Positions 10,749 to 20,958 of a stretch of DNA of 64,000 nucleotides are shown here, piece after piece. Position 1 is the first letter of the stretch. The number at the start of each line of letters is the position of its first letter. The stretch lies in the NCBI RefSeq assembly GCF_902167145.1, contig NC_050096.1, positions 198,230,566 through 198,294,565 on the forward strand. Direction: 5' to 3'. The notes under the pieces were generated by a model. That model searched no databases. It worked only from the letters and a program-made list of their open reading frames with translations, and was not told the origin of the DNA. Made by a program: the position numbers and the translations under genes. This DNA is from Zea mays. Lineage: Eukaryota; Streptophyta; Magnoliopsida; Poales; Poaceae.

Positions 10749-11773
10749 ATGGCAGGAAGAGCATGTCGTGGATAGAATGAGCGCATTCCTCCACCACCAC
10801 CATCACCTCCTACTCTGCAGGAGCTGATGGCTCAGCAGAACGAGATCTTGAGACAGCTAGCTCAGCGTCAGCCACCACCTCAGCACTATGGTGGTGGTGA
10901 TCATCAGCGTCACCCCACGGTAGCCACTTATCAGGAGTTCCTCAGTACCTAGCCACCGTTGTTCACCAGGGCAGAGGACCCACTTGATGCTGATGTATGG
11001 CAGAGGGTAGTGGAATCCAAATTCCCGCTACTCCATGGAGTTTGTTCAGAGGTGACTAAGGTCAGGTTCGCCACCCAGCAGCTTCGCGGACCCGCGCGGA
11101 CATGGTGGGACCACTATCTTGCTATGCAGCCAGCTGACCATGAAGTGGAATGGAGAGAGTTCAAGGCAGCTTTCAGGGGGCACCATATACCAGGAGGCAT
11201 TATGGACCGCAAGCTCAACGAGTTTCTGGCACTCACTCAGGGAAACCGGACAGTGTTATAGTATGCTCAGGCCTTTAATGACCTGTGCCAGTATGCCAAA
11301 TATCATGCAGACACTGATGAGAAGAAGAGGGACAGGTTCAGGAGGGGCTCAACACTAAGCTCCGTGACCGTCTCAACACAGTCAGGGCCAGCAACTATAA
11401 TGAGTTAGTCAACATGGCCATTTCTCAGGAGGACTATACCACAGCTCGTTAGACAGAGAAGAAGAGGAAGACCCCTGTGGCAGGACCTTCAGCTCAGCCA
11501 CAGCGCTTCAGGATCGTGTCTGACACTCAGAACAGAGGACCTCAGCAGCAGCAAGGACGTTGGGTGGTCCGACCACAGCAGCAGCAGCAGGCACCCAACC
11601 GCACCCAGTTTCTAGCTCAGAGGAACAATCAGCCACAGTAGCAGCAATATCGTCAGGCCAATGACAACAGGTGTTTCACTTGTGGTAACACTGGACATTA
11701 TGCCAAGAATTGCCCCAGAAACCAGTAGAGGCAGGGGCAGAATGCCAACCAGAACCAAGGCTAGAGGCAGAAG
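10749..11773 (+). pseudogene. gag: Gag of chromovirus A, multiply interrupted
   Basis: This is the capsid and nucleocapsid region. From ATG 10749 the order is an N-terminal Pro/Gln-rich part, the capsid (FTRAEDPLDADVW, then LRGPARTWWDHY), and a CCHC zinc knuckle (CFTCGNTGHYAKNC, about 11672-11713). In-frame stops are at 10773, 10950, 11259, 11450, 11639, 11726 and 11762. Aligned to copy B, the first six are CAG-to-TAG and the last is AAG-to-TAG. A one-base deletion in a G run near 11345 adds a frameshift. The knuckle leads without a break in design into the protease at 11774, as expected for a single gag-pol frame. Confidence 0.85.
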
Positions 11774-13606
11774 GTGCAAGTGAGGCAAGGCAGGCTGAAC
11801 TTCACCACCATGGCTGACATTCCAGAGGGAGCACCCATCATGACTGGTATCTTTTCAGTTTTGAATTATCCTGCTATTATTCTTTTTGATTCTGGTGCAT
11901 CACATAGTTTTATCAGTGCCAAATTTAGTGCCAAGTGCCAATTACCTTTTCACCACACCAATGGGGGTATTACAATTTCAACACCAGGAGGCAGGGTTGC
12001 CACCTATCAAATCAACAAACATGTGCCTATAAAGTTTGACAGTCTGATAATTAAAACCACCCTCCTCATATTGGGTTTGGATAGCATGGATATCATATTG
12101 GGAACTGACTGGTTAACAAGACATCAGACAGTAATTGATATTGCAGCTAGGGCCATTGAGGTGCACTCACCGACTTGTGGTGAAACCACGTTATATTTGC
12201 CTGATCAGGGTTGTACCCATTCTTGTGCATTCACCATGATAGAGTCCCCGGTTGAGAGAATCCCTGTGGTCTGTGACTACCCAGATGTTTTTCCGGATGA
12301 ATTGCTAGGGATGCGACCCGATAGAGACATAGAGTTCGCCATTGAATTGCAACCCGGGACTGCTCCTATATCCAAGAGGCCTTATAGGATGCCTCCAGCG
12401 GAATTAGCAGAATTGAAAAAGCAACTACAAGAGTTGTTGGACAAGGGATTCATTCGCCCAAGTACTTTACCATGGGGATGCCCGACCCTATTTGTAAAGA
12501 AGAAGGATGAAAGTCTGAGAATGTGTGTCGATTACCGCCCTCTCAATGCGGTAACCATCAAAAACAAATACCCACTGCCCCGCATTGATGTTTTGTTTGA
12601 TCAGTTGGTGGGAGCCAAGGTGTTCTCCAAGATAGACCTTCGCTCGGGCTACCATCAGATCAAGATCCGTGCCAGTGATATTCCGAAGACGACTTTCTCT
12701 ACTAGATATGGGCTCTATGAGTTTTTGGTGATGTCTTTTGGGCTGACCAATGCCCCGACTTATTTCATGTACCTGATGAACTCAGTATTCATGCCAGAGC
12801 TGCACAAATTCGTGGTGGTTTTCATTGATGATATTCTGGTCTATTCCAAGAATGAAGCCGAGCACACTAAACATTTGCATACTGTACTTCAGAGACTGCG
12901 TGACCATCAGTTGTATGCCAAATTGTCTAAATGTGATTTCTGGCTGAGGGAAATTAAATTTTTGGGTCACACAATTTCTCAGGATGGGGTATCAGTTGAT
13001 CCCGAGAAGGTACAAGAGGTAATGGATTGGAAACCTCCTACCACAGTGAGACAGATTCAGAGTTTTCTGGGATTGGCAGGGTATTATCGACGATTCATTC
13101 CGGATTTCTCCAGAATTGCCAAACCAATGACTGAACTGTTGAAGAAGGGAGTCAAGTATGATTGGAGCCAGAAGTGTGAGGATGCCTTTCATACACTAAG
13201 GCAACACTTGACGACAGCACCAGTGCTAGCTCAACCTGACAACACTAAGCCCTTTGAAGTTTATTGTGATGCTTCCGGTACTGGATTGGGATGTGTCTTA
13301 ATGCAAGACAACAGGGTAATTGCTTATGTCTCCCGAGCACTCAGACCCCATGAGCATAACTACCCCACACATGATCTGGAGTTAGCAGCTGTGGTTCATG
13401 CTCTCAAGATATGGAGACATTACTTGATGGGAGCTCACTGCAACATTTACACTGATCATAAGAGTCTCAAATACATTTTCACTCAGGCGGATCTTAATAT
13501 GAGGCAGAGGATATGGTTAGAACTTATCAAGGATTATGATTTGGAGGTGCATTACCACCCTGGTAAAGCCAATGTTGTGGCAGATGCTTTAAGCAGGAAG
13601 GCCTAG
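11774..13606 (+). CDS. pol: Protease, reverse transcriptase and RNase H of chromovirus A
   Basis: This is an open frame of 610 codons. An aspartic protease motif (FDSGASHSF) lies near residues 36-44. The RT follows with [19 protein letters not shown] and the catalytic FIDDILVYS near residue 350, and RNase H has [10 protein letters not shown] near 498 and YTDHKSLKY near 560. The frame ends at TAG 13604-13606, which is CAG in copy B. The same frame then continues into integrase, so this is one segment of a larger polyprotein rather than a separate gene. The first Met is only the first after the stop at 11762, not a natural start. Catalytic residues look intact, but without gag or an unbroken polyprotein the copy is probably not autonomous. 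Confidence 0.9.
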   Translation: MQVRQGRLNFTTMADIPEGAPIMTGIFSVLNYPAIILFDSGASHSFISAKFSAKCQLPFHHTNGGITISTPGGRVATYQINKHVPIKFDSLIIKTTLLILGLDSMDIILGTDWLTRHQTVIDIAARAIEVHSPTCGETTLYLPDQGCTHSCAFTMIESPVERIPVVCDYPDVFPDELLGMRPDRDIEFAIELQPGTAPISKRPYRMPPAELAELKKQLQELLDKGFIRPSTLPWGCPTLFVKKKDESLRMCVDYRPLNAVTIKNKYPLPRIDVLFDQLVGAKVFSKIDLRSGYHQIKIRASDIPKTTFSTRYGLYEFLVMSFGLTNAPTYFMYLMNSVFMPELHKFVVVFIDDILVYSKNEAEHTKHLHTVLQRLRDHQLYAKLSKCDFWLREIKFLGHTISQDGVSVDPEKVQEVMDWKPPTTVRQIQSFLGLAGYYRRFIPDFSRIAKPMTELLKKGVKYDWSQKCEDAFHTLRQHLTTAPVLAQPDNTKPFEVYCDASGTGLGCVLMQDNRVIAYVSRALRPHEHNYPTHDLELAAVVHALKIWRHYLMGAHCNIYTDHKSLKYIFTQADLNMRQRIWLELIKDYDLEVHYHPGKANVVADALSRKA

Positions 13607-15166
13607 TGCAATTGCATGAACATGGATGCAAGAGTCACCACCCTATGTGATGAGTTGTGCAAGCTAAACCTAGAAGTGGTTTCCTCCGGTGCTTTAAATT
13701 ATATTTTCGTGGAGCCTACCTTACAGGAGCAAATAGTCATGGCACATATTGGTGACAAGGGTGTTCAGGTCATTAAGGAAATGATCAAGCAGAAAGCAGA
13801 AAAATACAAATGCTTCCGTCAGGACAGCAAAGGAATCCTATGGTTTGGAGACCGATTGGTTGTTCCCAAGGACCCTGAGCTCAGAAAGAAGATATTGGAT
13901 GAAGCTCACCTTTCAAAATTCTCCATGCACCCCAACAGCAATAAGATGTATCATGATCTCAGATCCTTATACTGGTGGACCAGAATGAAGAGGGAAATTG
14001 CTAAGTATATATCTGAATGTGATACCTGCCAGAGAATCAAGGCCAGTCATTTGAAGGTAGCAGGCCCTTTGCAACCCCTTCCCATACCATCTTGGAAATG
14101 GGAGGATATTTGCATGGATTTTATCGTGGGATTGCCCAATACCTCTCGGCACCATGATTCCATTTGGGTCATTGTGGACAGATTGACCAAGACAACTCAT
14201 TTCTTGCCGGTACACACCACCCACAAGACAGAAAAGTATGCAGAAATCTATGTTGATCAAATAGTGCGTTTGCATGGCATTCCGAAGACCATTGTATCTG
14301 ACCGAGGAGCACTGTTTGTGGCACACTTTTGGGAGCACCTACAAGAATCACTTGGGACCCATGCAATAAGGAGCTCCACATATCATCCGCAGACAGATGG
14401 CCAGACAGAAAGAGTAAATCAAATCCTCGAAGACATGTTGCGAGCCTGTGTGCTACACTATGGTAAAAATTGGGACAAGTGTCTTTCTTTGGCAGAATTC
14501 TCCTATAATAACAGCTACCAGTCCAGTCTAAAAATGGCACCTTTTGAAGCCTTGTATGTGAGAAGATGTAGAACCCCGCTGAATTGGTCACAAGCTGGAG
14601 AGAGGGAAATATTCGGACCAGACTTGGTACTTGAAGCAGAGGAAAAGGTCAGAGTTATTACGAAGAACCTAGAAGCTCAGGCCAGGCAAAAGAGCTATCA
14701 TGACAAGAGAAGGAAGCCTCTGCGGTTTGATGTGGGAGATCATGTTTATCTTAAGGTGTCACCCACCAAAGGTGTCCAAAGATTTGGAATCAAGGGCAAG
14801 TTAGCTCCCCGCTACATTGGACCCTATGAGATCAAAGCCACTTGTGGACCCGTAGCCTATCAATTGAGGTTGCCACCCCACATGTCAGCAGTTCATGATG
14901 TGTTCCATGTATCCCAGCTACGGAAATGTGTCCGCTTACCCACTGAAGTGCTACCTGAACCAGAAATTGAGATAGAACCTTACTTGTCTTATCAAGAGCA
15001 CCCCGTAAAGGTATTGGACCAAAAGGAGAGATCAACGCGGGCAAGGTTGATCAGAATGTATAAGGTTTAGTGGAGTCACCATTCAGTAGAAGAGGCTACA
15101 TGGGAGACTGAGGATTTTCTACGTTCTCGCTTCCCCGACTTTTTGCCCAAAGGAGTCGGTACGTAA
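13607..15166 (+). pseudogene. pol: Integrase with chromodomain of chromovirus A
   Basis: This is integrase in the same frame as RT. It has an HHCC zinc-binding domain ending CDTCQRIKASH, then a DDE core with Asp in CMDFIVGLP (about 14115), Asp in VSDRGALF (about 14300) and Glu in GQTERVNQ (about 14407). The last two are about 35 residues apart, as in the family. The GPY/F-type module reads LAPRYIGPYEI. The C-terminus is a chromodomain: it begins PVKVLDQKER and ends EEATWETEDFL and RFPDFLP. A TAG at 15068-15070 cuts the chromodomain. The frame would end at TAA 15164-15166. Chromodomains of chromoviruses are thought to steer integration to modified chromatin. Here the domain would be lost unless the stop is read through. 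Confidence 0.88.
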
Positions 15167-15402
15167 TCAAAAACCCCACCCCACCTGCCCTTTGAATCTA
15201 AATATAAGAAAAACTTAGATGTTAAAGGTAGTGTAAACTTTGAAAATGACTCAAAAAGGACTTCCTTCTGAAGTCGCAAAGAGAATGACATTCGAAGAGC
15301 AGTTAACTAGAGAACTTGGATAAAAGAAGGAGCAACACACCAACGCACCTTCATGGCGCCCCTCCAAAGGACTCTACCTAAAATCTCGGGACGAGATTCC
15401 TT

Positions 15403-15416
15403 TAAGGGGGGAGGGC
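15403..15416 (+). other. Polypurine tract, chromovirus A
   Basis: A run of A and G (AAGGGGGGAGGG, then C) ends directly at the TGTAAC start of the 3' LTR. This is the usual site for plus-strand priming. Confidence 0.75.
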
Positions 15417-18400
15417 TGTAACACCCCAGGTGTTACCAAGGCCCTGACTCCCTACTTGCACCTATGACCTGTTATCTCATGTGGTTAAGTGGAAGAGAGG
15501 GAGCCCCAAAACCTTGGAAACCATGTATTAACCAAGAATGTTAATGACCAAAAGCATTACCCAAGCATTTATGCAATTATCACCTTGGGCAAGAGAAGAT
15601 TAAACCCTAGACCCTTCTTGAGCCCTTAACTCCCAAAACCCTGGTTTAAGGGGGGGGGAAAGGTTAAGCAAATGTGCAAATCATGAGTTAACCCTTAGCC
15701 AAAGTTTAAGTAACATTATAATCTACAAAATGCAGAGAGGAAACATTACAAAAAGACCCTTTAAAAAACCCCAAATCCATTCTTTAAGTGGAGAGAGCAC
15801 TAGAGCTCTCTAATTCTTTCTAAGTCAAATTTTGAACCTAATCTAAAGATCCACCGCGTTCACTCAGTAAATGGCACCAAAACCACTTGGGTTGTATACC
15901 AAAAATGTGTCATACCACCTAAGGCACCCACTGGAAAAGTTTGAAACTGAGCCCAAGACGTTTGACAAGATTTGGCATGGTTTTTGTCGCGAGGTGGACA
16001 GAGGGACAAGCCAGATTTGGCGTCCACAAATCTCCCTACCTAGGGCATATCTGCCATGGGGACTCACATACAAGAGACAACCCTAGGTGCTAGGAGGAGG
16101 CCTGTGCCGGATTTTTGCCAAGATTCGCACGTTTGCGATCTCGACGAGATGTTGAACAAGGGCAGAAGAACACTTCCACGTGTTCGACGCACTCTGAGCG
16201 CGCCAGAGCACGCCCAGCGCCCGACCCCACTCGCCCCGCGCCGCGCCGAGCCACGCCCGTGTCTTCTGCTCGCGCCCGCGCCTATAAAGCCCACCGAAGC
16301 TTCAACCGTACTCCCCGCGTGCTCTCCACCTCACCAGAGCCAGAGATCACCGACATTTGCCCTGCAAATGGCGTGCCCACGGCCACCCGATCCCCTACCA
16401 CCATCGACCAGCCTGCAGAGCCCTTCCCAGCCACGCCCGACCCTCGGAAGAGACCGTGCATGCCTCGGTGAAGCTCCTTGAGCAAGGAATCGGACTTTGC
16501 CTCGCCGGAGAAGCCAGTCCACGGTCGCCGGACTTCACCCGACCGCTGGTGAACGTAGACCGGGTAAGTCTCTGCACCATTTTTCGATTCCTTGTGCACA
16601 TAGCCTCTACGTCATCCCGTGGAGCTCATCGTGCCGTTTAATTGGACTAGATCGTCGTGGTTAGGCCGGAACACTCGCCGCCGACGAGATCACCCGCCTG
16701 CGCCCGTGGACCGATCGATTCTGGCCACCACCGCCGTCGAGCCGTACCTCGCTGTGACCGCCAGGACCTCCCGAAGCCAACCCCGCCCCTCGCCGGACCT
16801 CTCTCACCGCCGGTAAGCCGCACCGCCCTTTTCCTTTCCGCGGGTACTGTTTACATAAGGGGAGGGACCTCGGGGGAGAAGAAGAAAAGGCTAGGGGGTT
16901 TTGTGCGCTGTCAGTGACTCAAGAGAATAGTGGCGCAGGGATAGAAATGAGTGAATTGATTTAGGAAGAACCCAGGGTCTTCGGTGCAAAGTAGTTTTCC
17001 AGGAAACCTTTTAAAATATTCTGATTTAAATCCAAACAGAACTTGAAAAATTCATAACTTCAGTTTGGTTTACCCAAATCGAGTCAAACAAATTTTGCCA
17101 GATTCTAAATAATGTAAACTACTTAAGAAAAATATAAAACCTCTAAGTGTTACAGAAAACTTTAAAGTTTTGATTTAAATGATTAACTGATCAAAAGCTA
17201 AAAGAAATAAGGAAAAATAGCTACACTATTTGACTGGGGTCAAGAAAATTTAGAGAGGTACTTAATCATTTACTAACCTGTTTAAAAATAATAAACCCCT
17301 CTCTACACCCCATTAAGATAGAATTTGCCATTTAAAACACTTTTTGCTTAAAGTTAAAGAAAATATAAAAGGTAGTTTAAATAAAGAACCAGGGAGCACC
17401 CATATTTTTGTTAGTTTACTTGTTCAGTATAGTTCACTAGAAAAAGTTATTATACCCTTGTTTAGTAAAGAATAAATGAGATACCTTTTATTTTAGGAAA
17501 ACAAGGAAAACTTAGAAAAACCCTAGAAAAATAACCCCAATGAGAAAACACCCAAAACCTTGGGATAACTAATGTTTTGTTATTATGAACATAGGAAAAA
17601 TAGGAAATCTGTTGTTTGATATTTTTCAAATAGCAAGTTAGTTATAAGCACATTTTTGGCATAAAACTTTAGAAATTCACAACTAAATATCCAGTAGGCC
17701 TTTTTCTGTGATTTTTAACACAGAGGCCTAATATAATCTATGTATCTGGACAAAAATACAATTTGGTACAGAAACCTCAATTAAATCACAGCTATAGTGT
17801 AAAATGCTCTTTTAAAACTTATTTTTGTTAATTTTGCACAAGTAGTATCTGAATTAGTATCCACCTCAAATTTATAGGACAGCCTACAGTGACAAATAGT
17901 AACCCACTGTAATTTTTATAGAATTTTTGGAAAAAGTTAAACCACTGTTGTAGTTCAAACCCACACTAGAATTCATAAATAGAAAATGAAAAAGGGGAAT
18001 TAATAGTGGAGATTAATGTCACCCTAACCCAACTAGTAAAACCCCTTAAATACCTACTAAAACATATAAGGGAAATCCAAGTTTCAATCCACTATGCTTA
18101 TCCCTAGGCAAAACCCAAACCTAAAGTTGATAAGCATAAACCACTAAGAGCCACGTATAACCAGGAAACCCTAAGTTACTAACTAACTTAGTTTTTCTCC
18201 ACTTAGCATAATGATTATTAAATCCTACATAATCATAGCATACATATTCTTATTCATTGCATTCGATAGATTGCAACCTCGCTGACGGAGAGTACATCCT
18301 CGTGCCGGAGCAAGGAGTTGCTCAGGAGGTAGCCCCGGATCCAGCACCAGAGCCTGCCCCAGAGGATCTGCCTGCCCCAGCTTTGGAAGGCAAGCTCCGG

Positions 18401-19782
18401 TTTTATGCATAACCTGTTCTATATGATATTTTACTATACTTAATGTTTGTAGGCTTGTATTGTGCACTTAAGTGTAGGAGTTGATTGAAACCCTAGTTGC
18501 ATGATCTCAGGAATCCTATTGAGATGAATACTAGTATGCTAGGTCGAGTAATTAGGATCTCGGTAGAAGTCGAGTGATTTTTCTAGCACTCGCGCGAGGA
18601 CAACAATTGGTTGTATCCACTTTGATAACATAATGATGATCGTCTGTGGACACGGGTCCATGGGGATGCATGGTCTACGAGACAGAAATTGGAATAAGGA
18701 TCAACGTGCGGATACCAGTGTCAAGCGTTTGAACGTACTAAACACATGCCGAGAAATATGGTAAATCGGTAAGCCTAGTACCTGAGTGAACCTGCCCGCA
18801 GACTTTACCCCTCACGCGACCTAAGACGTGGTCTCCCATTCCGGTTATGGTGGGTACAAGTGCGGTCACTGCACGACGGCAGTCGGGGTCAGTGAGGCAT
18901 TGTACGCCAAGGCGGTGAGCCCTGATCTGTTGCTAGGGAATCGATGGGGACGGTTGATGTGTGTGGGGATGGAGTGCCTCGCCACATCGTGTGTTTAGGT
19001 TTACCTTGCAAAGATGATAAAAACTCGATTCGAATCGTCTGCTTCTCGCAGCTAATGAGACTGCTTGATCCATTGTACTGCATTGAGTAACAAGTGGAAA
19101 TGTGATGATGTGGCAAAAGATGTTGATTGCTAAATTTGCTTGATACCATGAATGAGTAGATAGTACACATCTAGTCTTAAGAGAGTCACACTAAAATTTG
19201 ACAAAGCTAAAACTTGATTTATAAACTCAGCTAGTGCTTTTGGCAACCAAACCCCACAGCCAAACAGCTGCATGTCTAGAGGTAGAGGAGTAGACTCCTC
19301 ACACCCGGTAAGTCTAGCTGAGTATTAGTATACTCAGCCTTGCTTGTGGCATGATTTTACAGGTTCTCTAGAGGACATGGTTGCTGGAGTGACTTGGCCG
19401 TCCATCTTGCCACCGGGTTGGACTGTCGAGTGGGACCCTGCCTCAGCTGAGGAGGAGCATGAGGAGTGATGGGACAGGCTTCCCCATCTCTCCGTTTATT
19501 TAACGTTAGTTTTATTCCGCTGCACTTCGAACAATGATGACTACTTTTGCAAAAACTCCGATGATGATGTAATAAATTTAATACTCCTTAATGTATGGTT
19601 TTATGTTTTATTGTATTTGCTCTGTGCCTCACCATCGAGTGAGTACGTGGTACTTGATCCTGTTAGTGGCCTAGTCGGACTAGATCAGAGGGATTGACGG
19701 GTTATTCCCATTTAAGTGTTGTCTAGCCTCCAAGGCGGGATTTGGGCACTTAAGTTGGAATAATTTGGGCAGTTCTGCCACA
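15417..19782 (+). repeat. 3' LTR of chromovirus A (4366 bp)
   Basis: This is a full-length copy of the LTR from TGTAAC to TGCCACA, followed by the TSD GATAC. It keeps the roughly 320-bp block missing from the 5' LTR. It lacks 13 bp present in the 5' LTR near 7900. The TATA box is at 16283-16289, a strong donor-like GGGTAAGT near 16563, and coding-like segments begin at 18270 and 19363. Confidence 0.9.
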
Positions 19783-19787
19783 GATAC

Positions 19788-19992
19788 CTTGGAGGATATT
19801 GTCTTTCCTGGCCACGTGGCGGCCCTGGAGCCGTCCACGTGGTGGGGTCAGGTGTTTGTTCACCACGCGACTAAAGATAGCCGCATGGACATTGCACCTC
19901 CATACTGTAGTAACAGGTACCCCTTTTCCAGGGTACTAACAGATACTTAGGCACATTCATCTAAAACATGAGAGATCTTGCTACTTCCAACA
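19788..19992 (-). repeat. 5' LTR of minus-strand gypsy element, outer part after chromovirus A
   Basis: This sequence continues the LTR interrupted at 5164 after the second GATAC (19783-19787). I place the outer end at TTCCAACA, 19992, because the minus strand then begins TGTTGG, pairing with the CCGACA end at 4181. An alternative end is ACTAACA near 19941. About 20 bp of filler (19993-20012) separates it from recognisable Huck LTR. Confidence 0.5.
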
Positions 19993-20012
19993 AATGACGA
20001 TTTTCCTCTCTT

Positions 20013-20898
20013 CTCCGGAAGACGACGAACTCCGCCTCGCCCGACCCCAGGGCTCGGGCTCAGCCTCGGCTCTGGAAGACGACGAACTCCGCCTCGCCCG
20101 ACCCTAGGGCTCGGACTCAGCCTTGGCCTCGGACGACGGTCTCCGCCTCGCCCGACCCGGGGCTCGGACTCGACCTCGACCTCGGAAGACAGACTCGACC
20201 TCGACCTCGACCTCGGAGGAGCCTCTGCCTCGCCCGACCTAGGGCTTGGACCAACCACGTCATAGGGGGGGCCATCATTACCCTACCCCTAGCTAGCTCA
20301 GGCTACGGGGAACAAGACCGGCGTCCCATCTGGCTCGCCCCGGTAAACAAATAATGATGGTGCCCCACGTGCTCCATGACGACGGCGGCTCTCAGCCCCT
20401 TACGGAAGCAAGGAGACGTCAGCAAGGACTCGACAGCCCTGACAGCTGTCCTTCCGCAAGGCTCCAGCGCTCCTCCGACGGCCACGACATCACATGAACA
20501 GGGTGCCAAAACCTCTCCGGCTGCCACGACGGCATGTACTTAGGGCTCTAGCTCCACTCTGCTAGACACGTTAGCACACTGCTACACCCCCATTGTACAC
20601 CTGGACCCTCTCCTTACGCCTATAAAAGGAAGGTCCAGGGCTCTCTACGAGAAGGTTGGCCGCGCGGGAGAACGGGCCGACGCGTAAGTCTCTCGCTCTC
20701 TCCCACGTGGACGCTTGTAACCCCCTACTGCAAGCGCACCCGACCTGGGCGCAGGGCAACACGAAGGCCACGGGTTTCCCCTTTTGCCTATCTCCTTCCC
20801 CCCTTCGTGCTCTGTCTCGCGCCGACCCATCTGGGCTGGGACACGCGGCGACAATTTACTCGTCGGTCCAGGGACCCCCCGGGGTCGAAACGCCGATA
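20013..20898 (+). repeat. Truncated 5' LTR of Huck-like element 1
   Basis: Alignment with the 3' LTR begins at CTCCGGAAGAC (20013), so roughly the first 590 bp are absent. The end reads CGCCGATA instead of CGCCGACA, a single change. TATAAAAGG is at 20621-20628. Either the other part lies left of the window beyond the minus-strand gypsy element, or it was deleted. Confidence 0.75.
20621..20628 (+). promoter_or_regulatory. TATA box of Huck LTR
   Basis: CGCCTATAAAAGGAAGG occurs in all three Huck LTRs here (20621, 33900, 63086). Its position about 280 bp before the LTR end in element 1 fits an LTR promoter. Confidence 0.65.
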
Positions 20899-20900
20899 GT

Positions 20901-20918
20901 TGGCGCGCCAGGTAGGGG
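20901..20918 (+). other. Primer binding site, Huck-like element 1
   Basis: TGGCGCGCCAGGTAGGGG starts two bases after the LTR end. The matching site in the second Huck is at 63396-63413. Confidence 0.75.
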
Positions 20919-20958
20919 CCTGCTACGTGTTGACGAACAGCTTCCCGTCAAGCTCCAG

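Larger units (their letters stand above)
5165..19782 (+). mobile_element. Chromovirus copy A (Ty3/gypsy, Tekay/Del-like), complete with TSD GATAC
   Basis: This is a complete element of 14.6 kb: 5' LTR 5165-9155, PBS 9158-9169, upstream ORF 9574-10443, gag-pol 10749-15166, purine tract, and 3' LTR 15417-19782. GATAC flanks both ends (5160-5164, 19783-19787). The order PR-RT-RH-INT, the GPY/F motif and a C-terminal chromodomain identify a chromovirus, and the long LTRs suggest the Tekay/Del lineage. In the last 154 bp of the two LTRs I count four differences, so it is not a very recent insertion. Many in-frame stops mean this copy cannot encode a working gag. Confidence 0.9.

Noticed and set aside
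20656..20958. N-terminal extension of Huck gag into the LTR
   Set aside because: It runs through the LTR end and PBS. The conserved start shared with element 2 is 20959.
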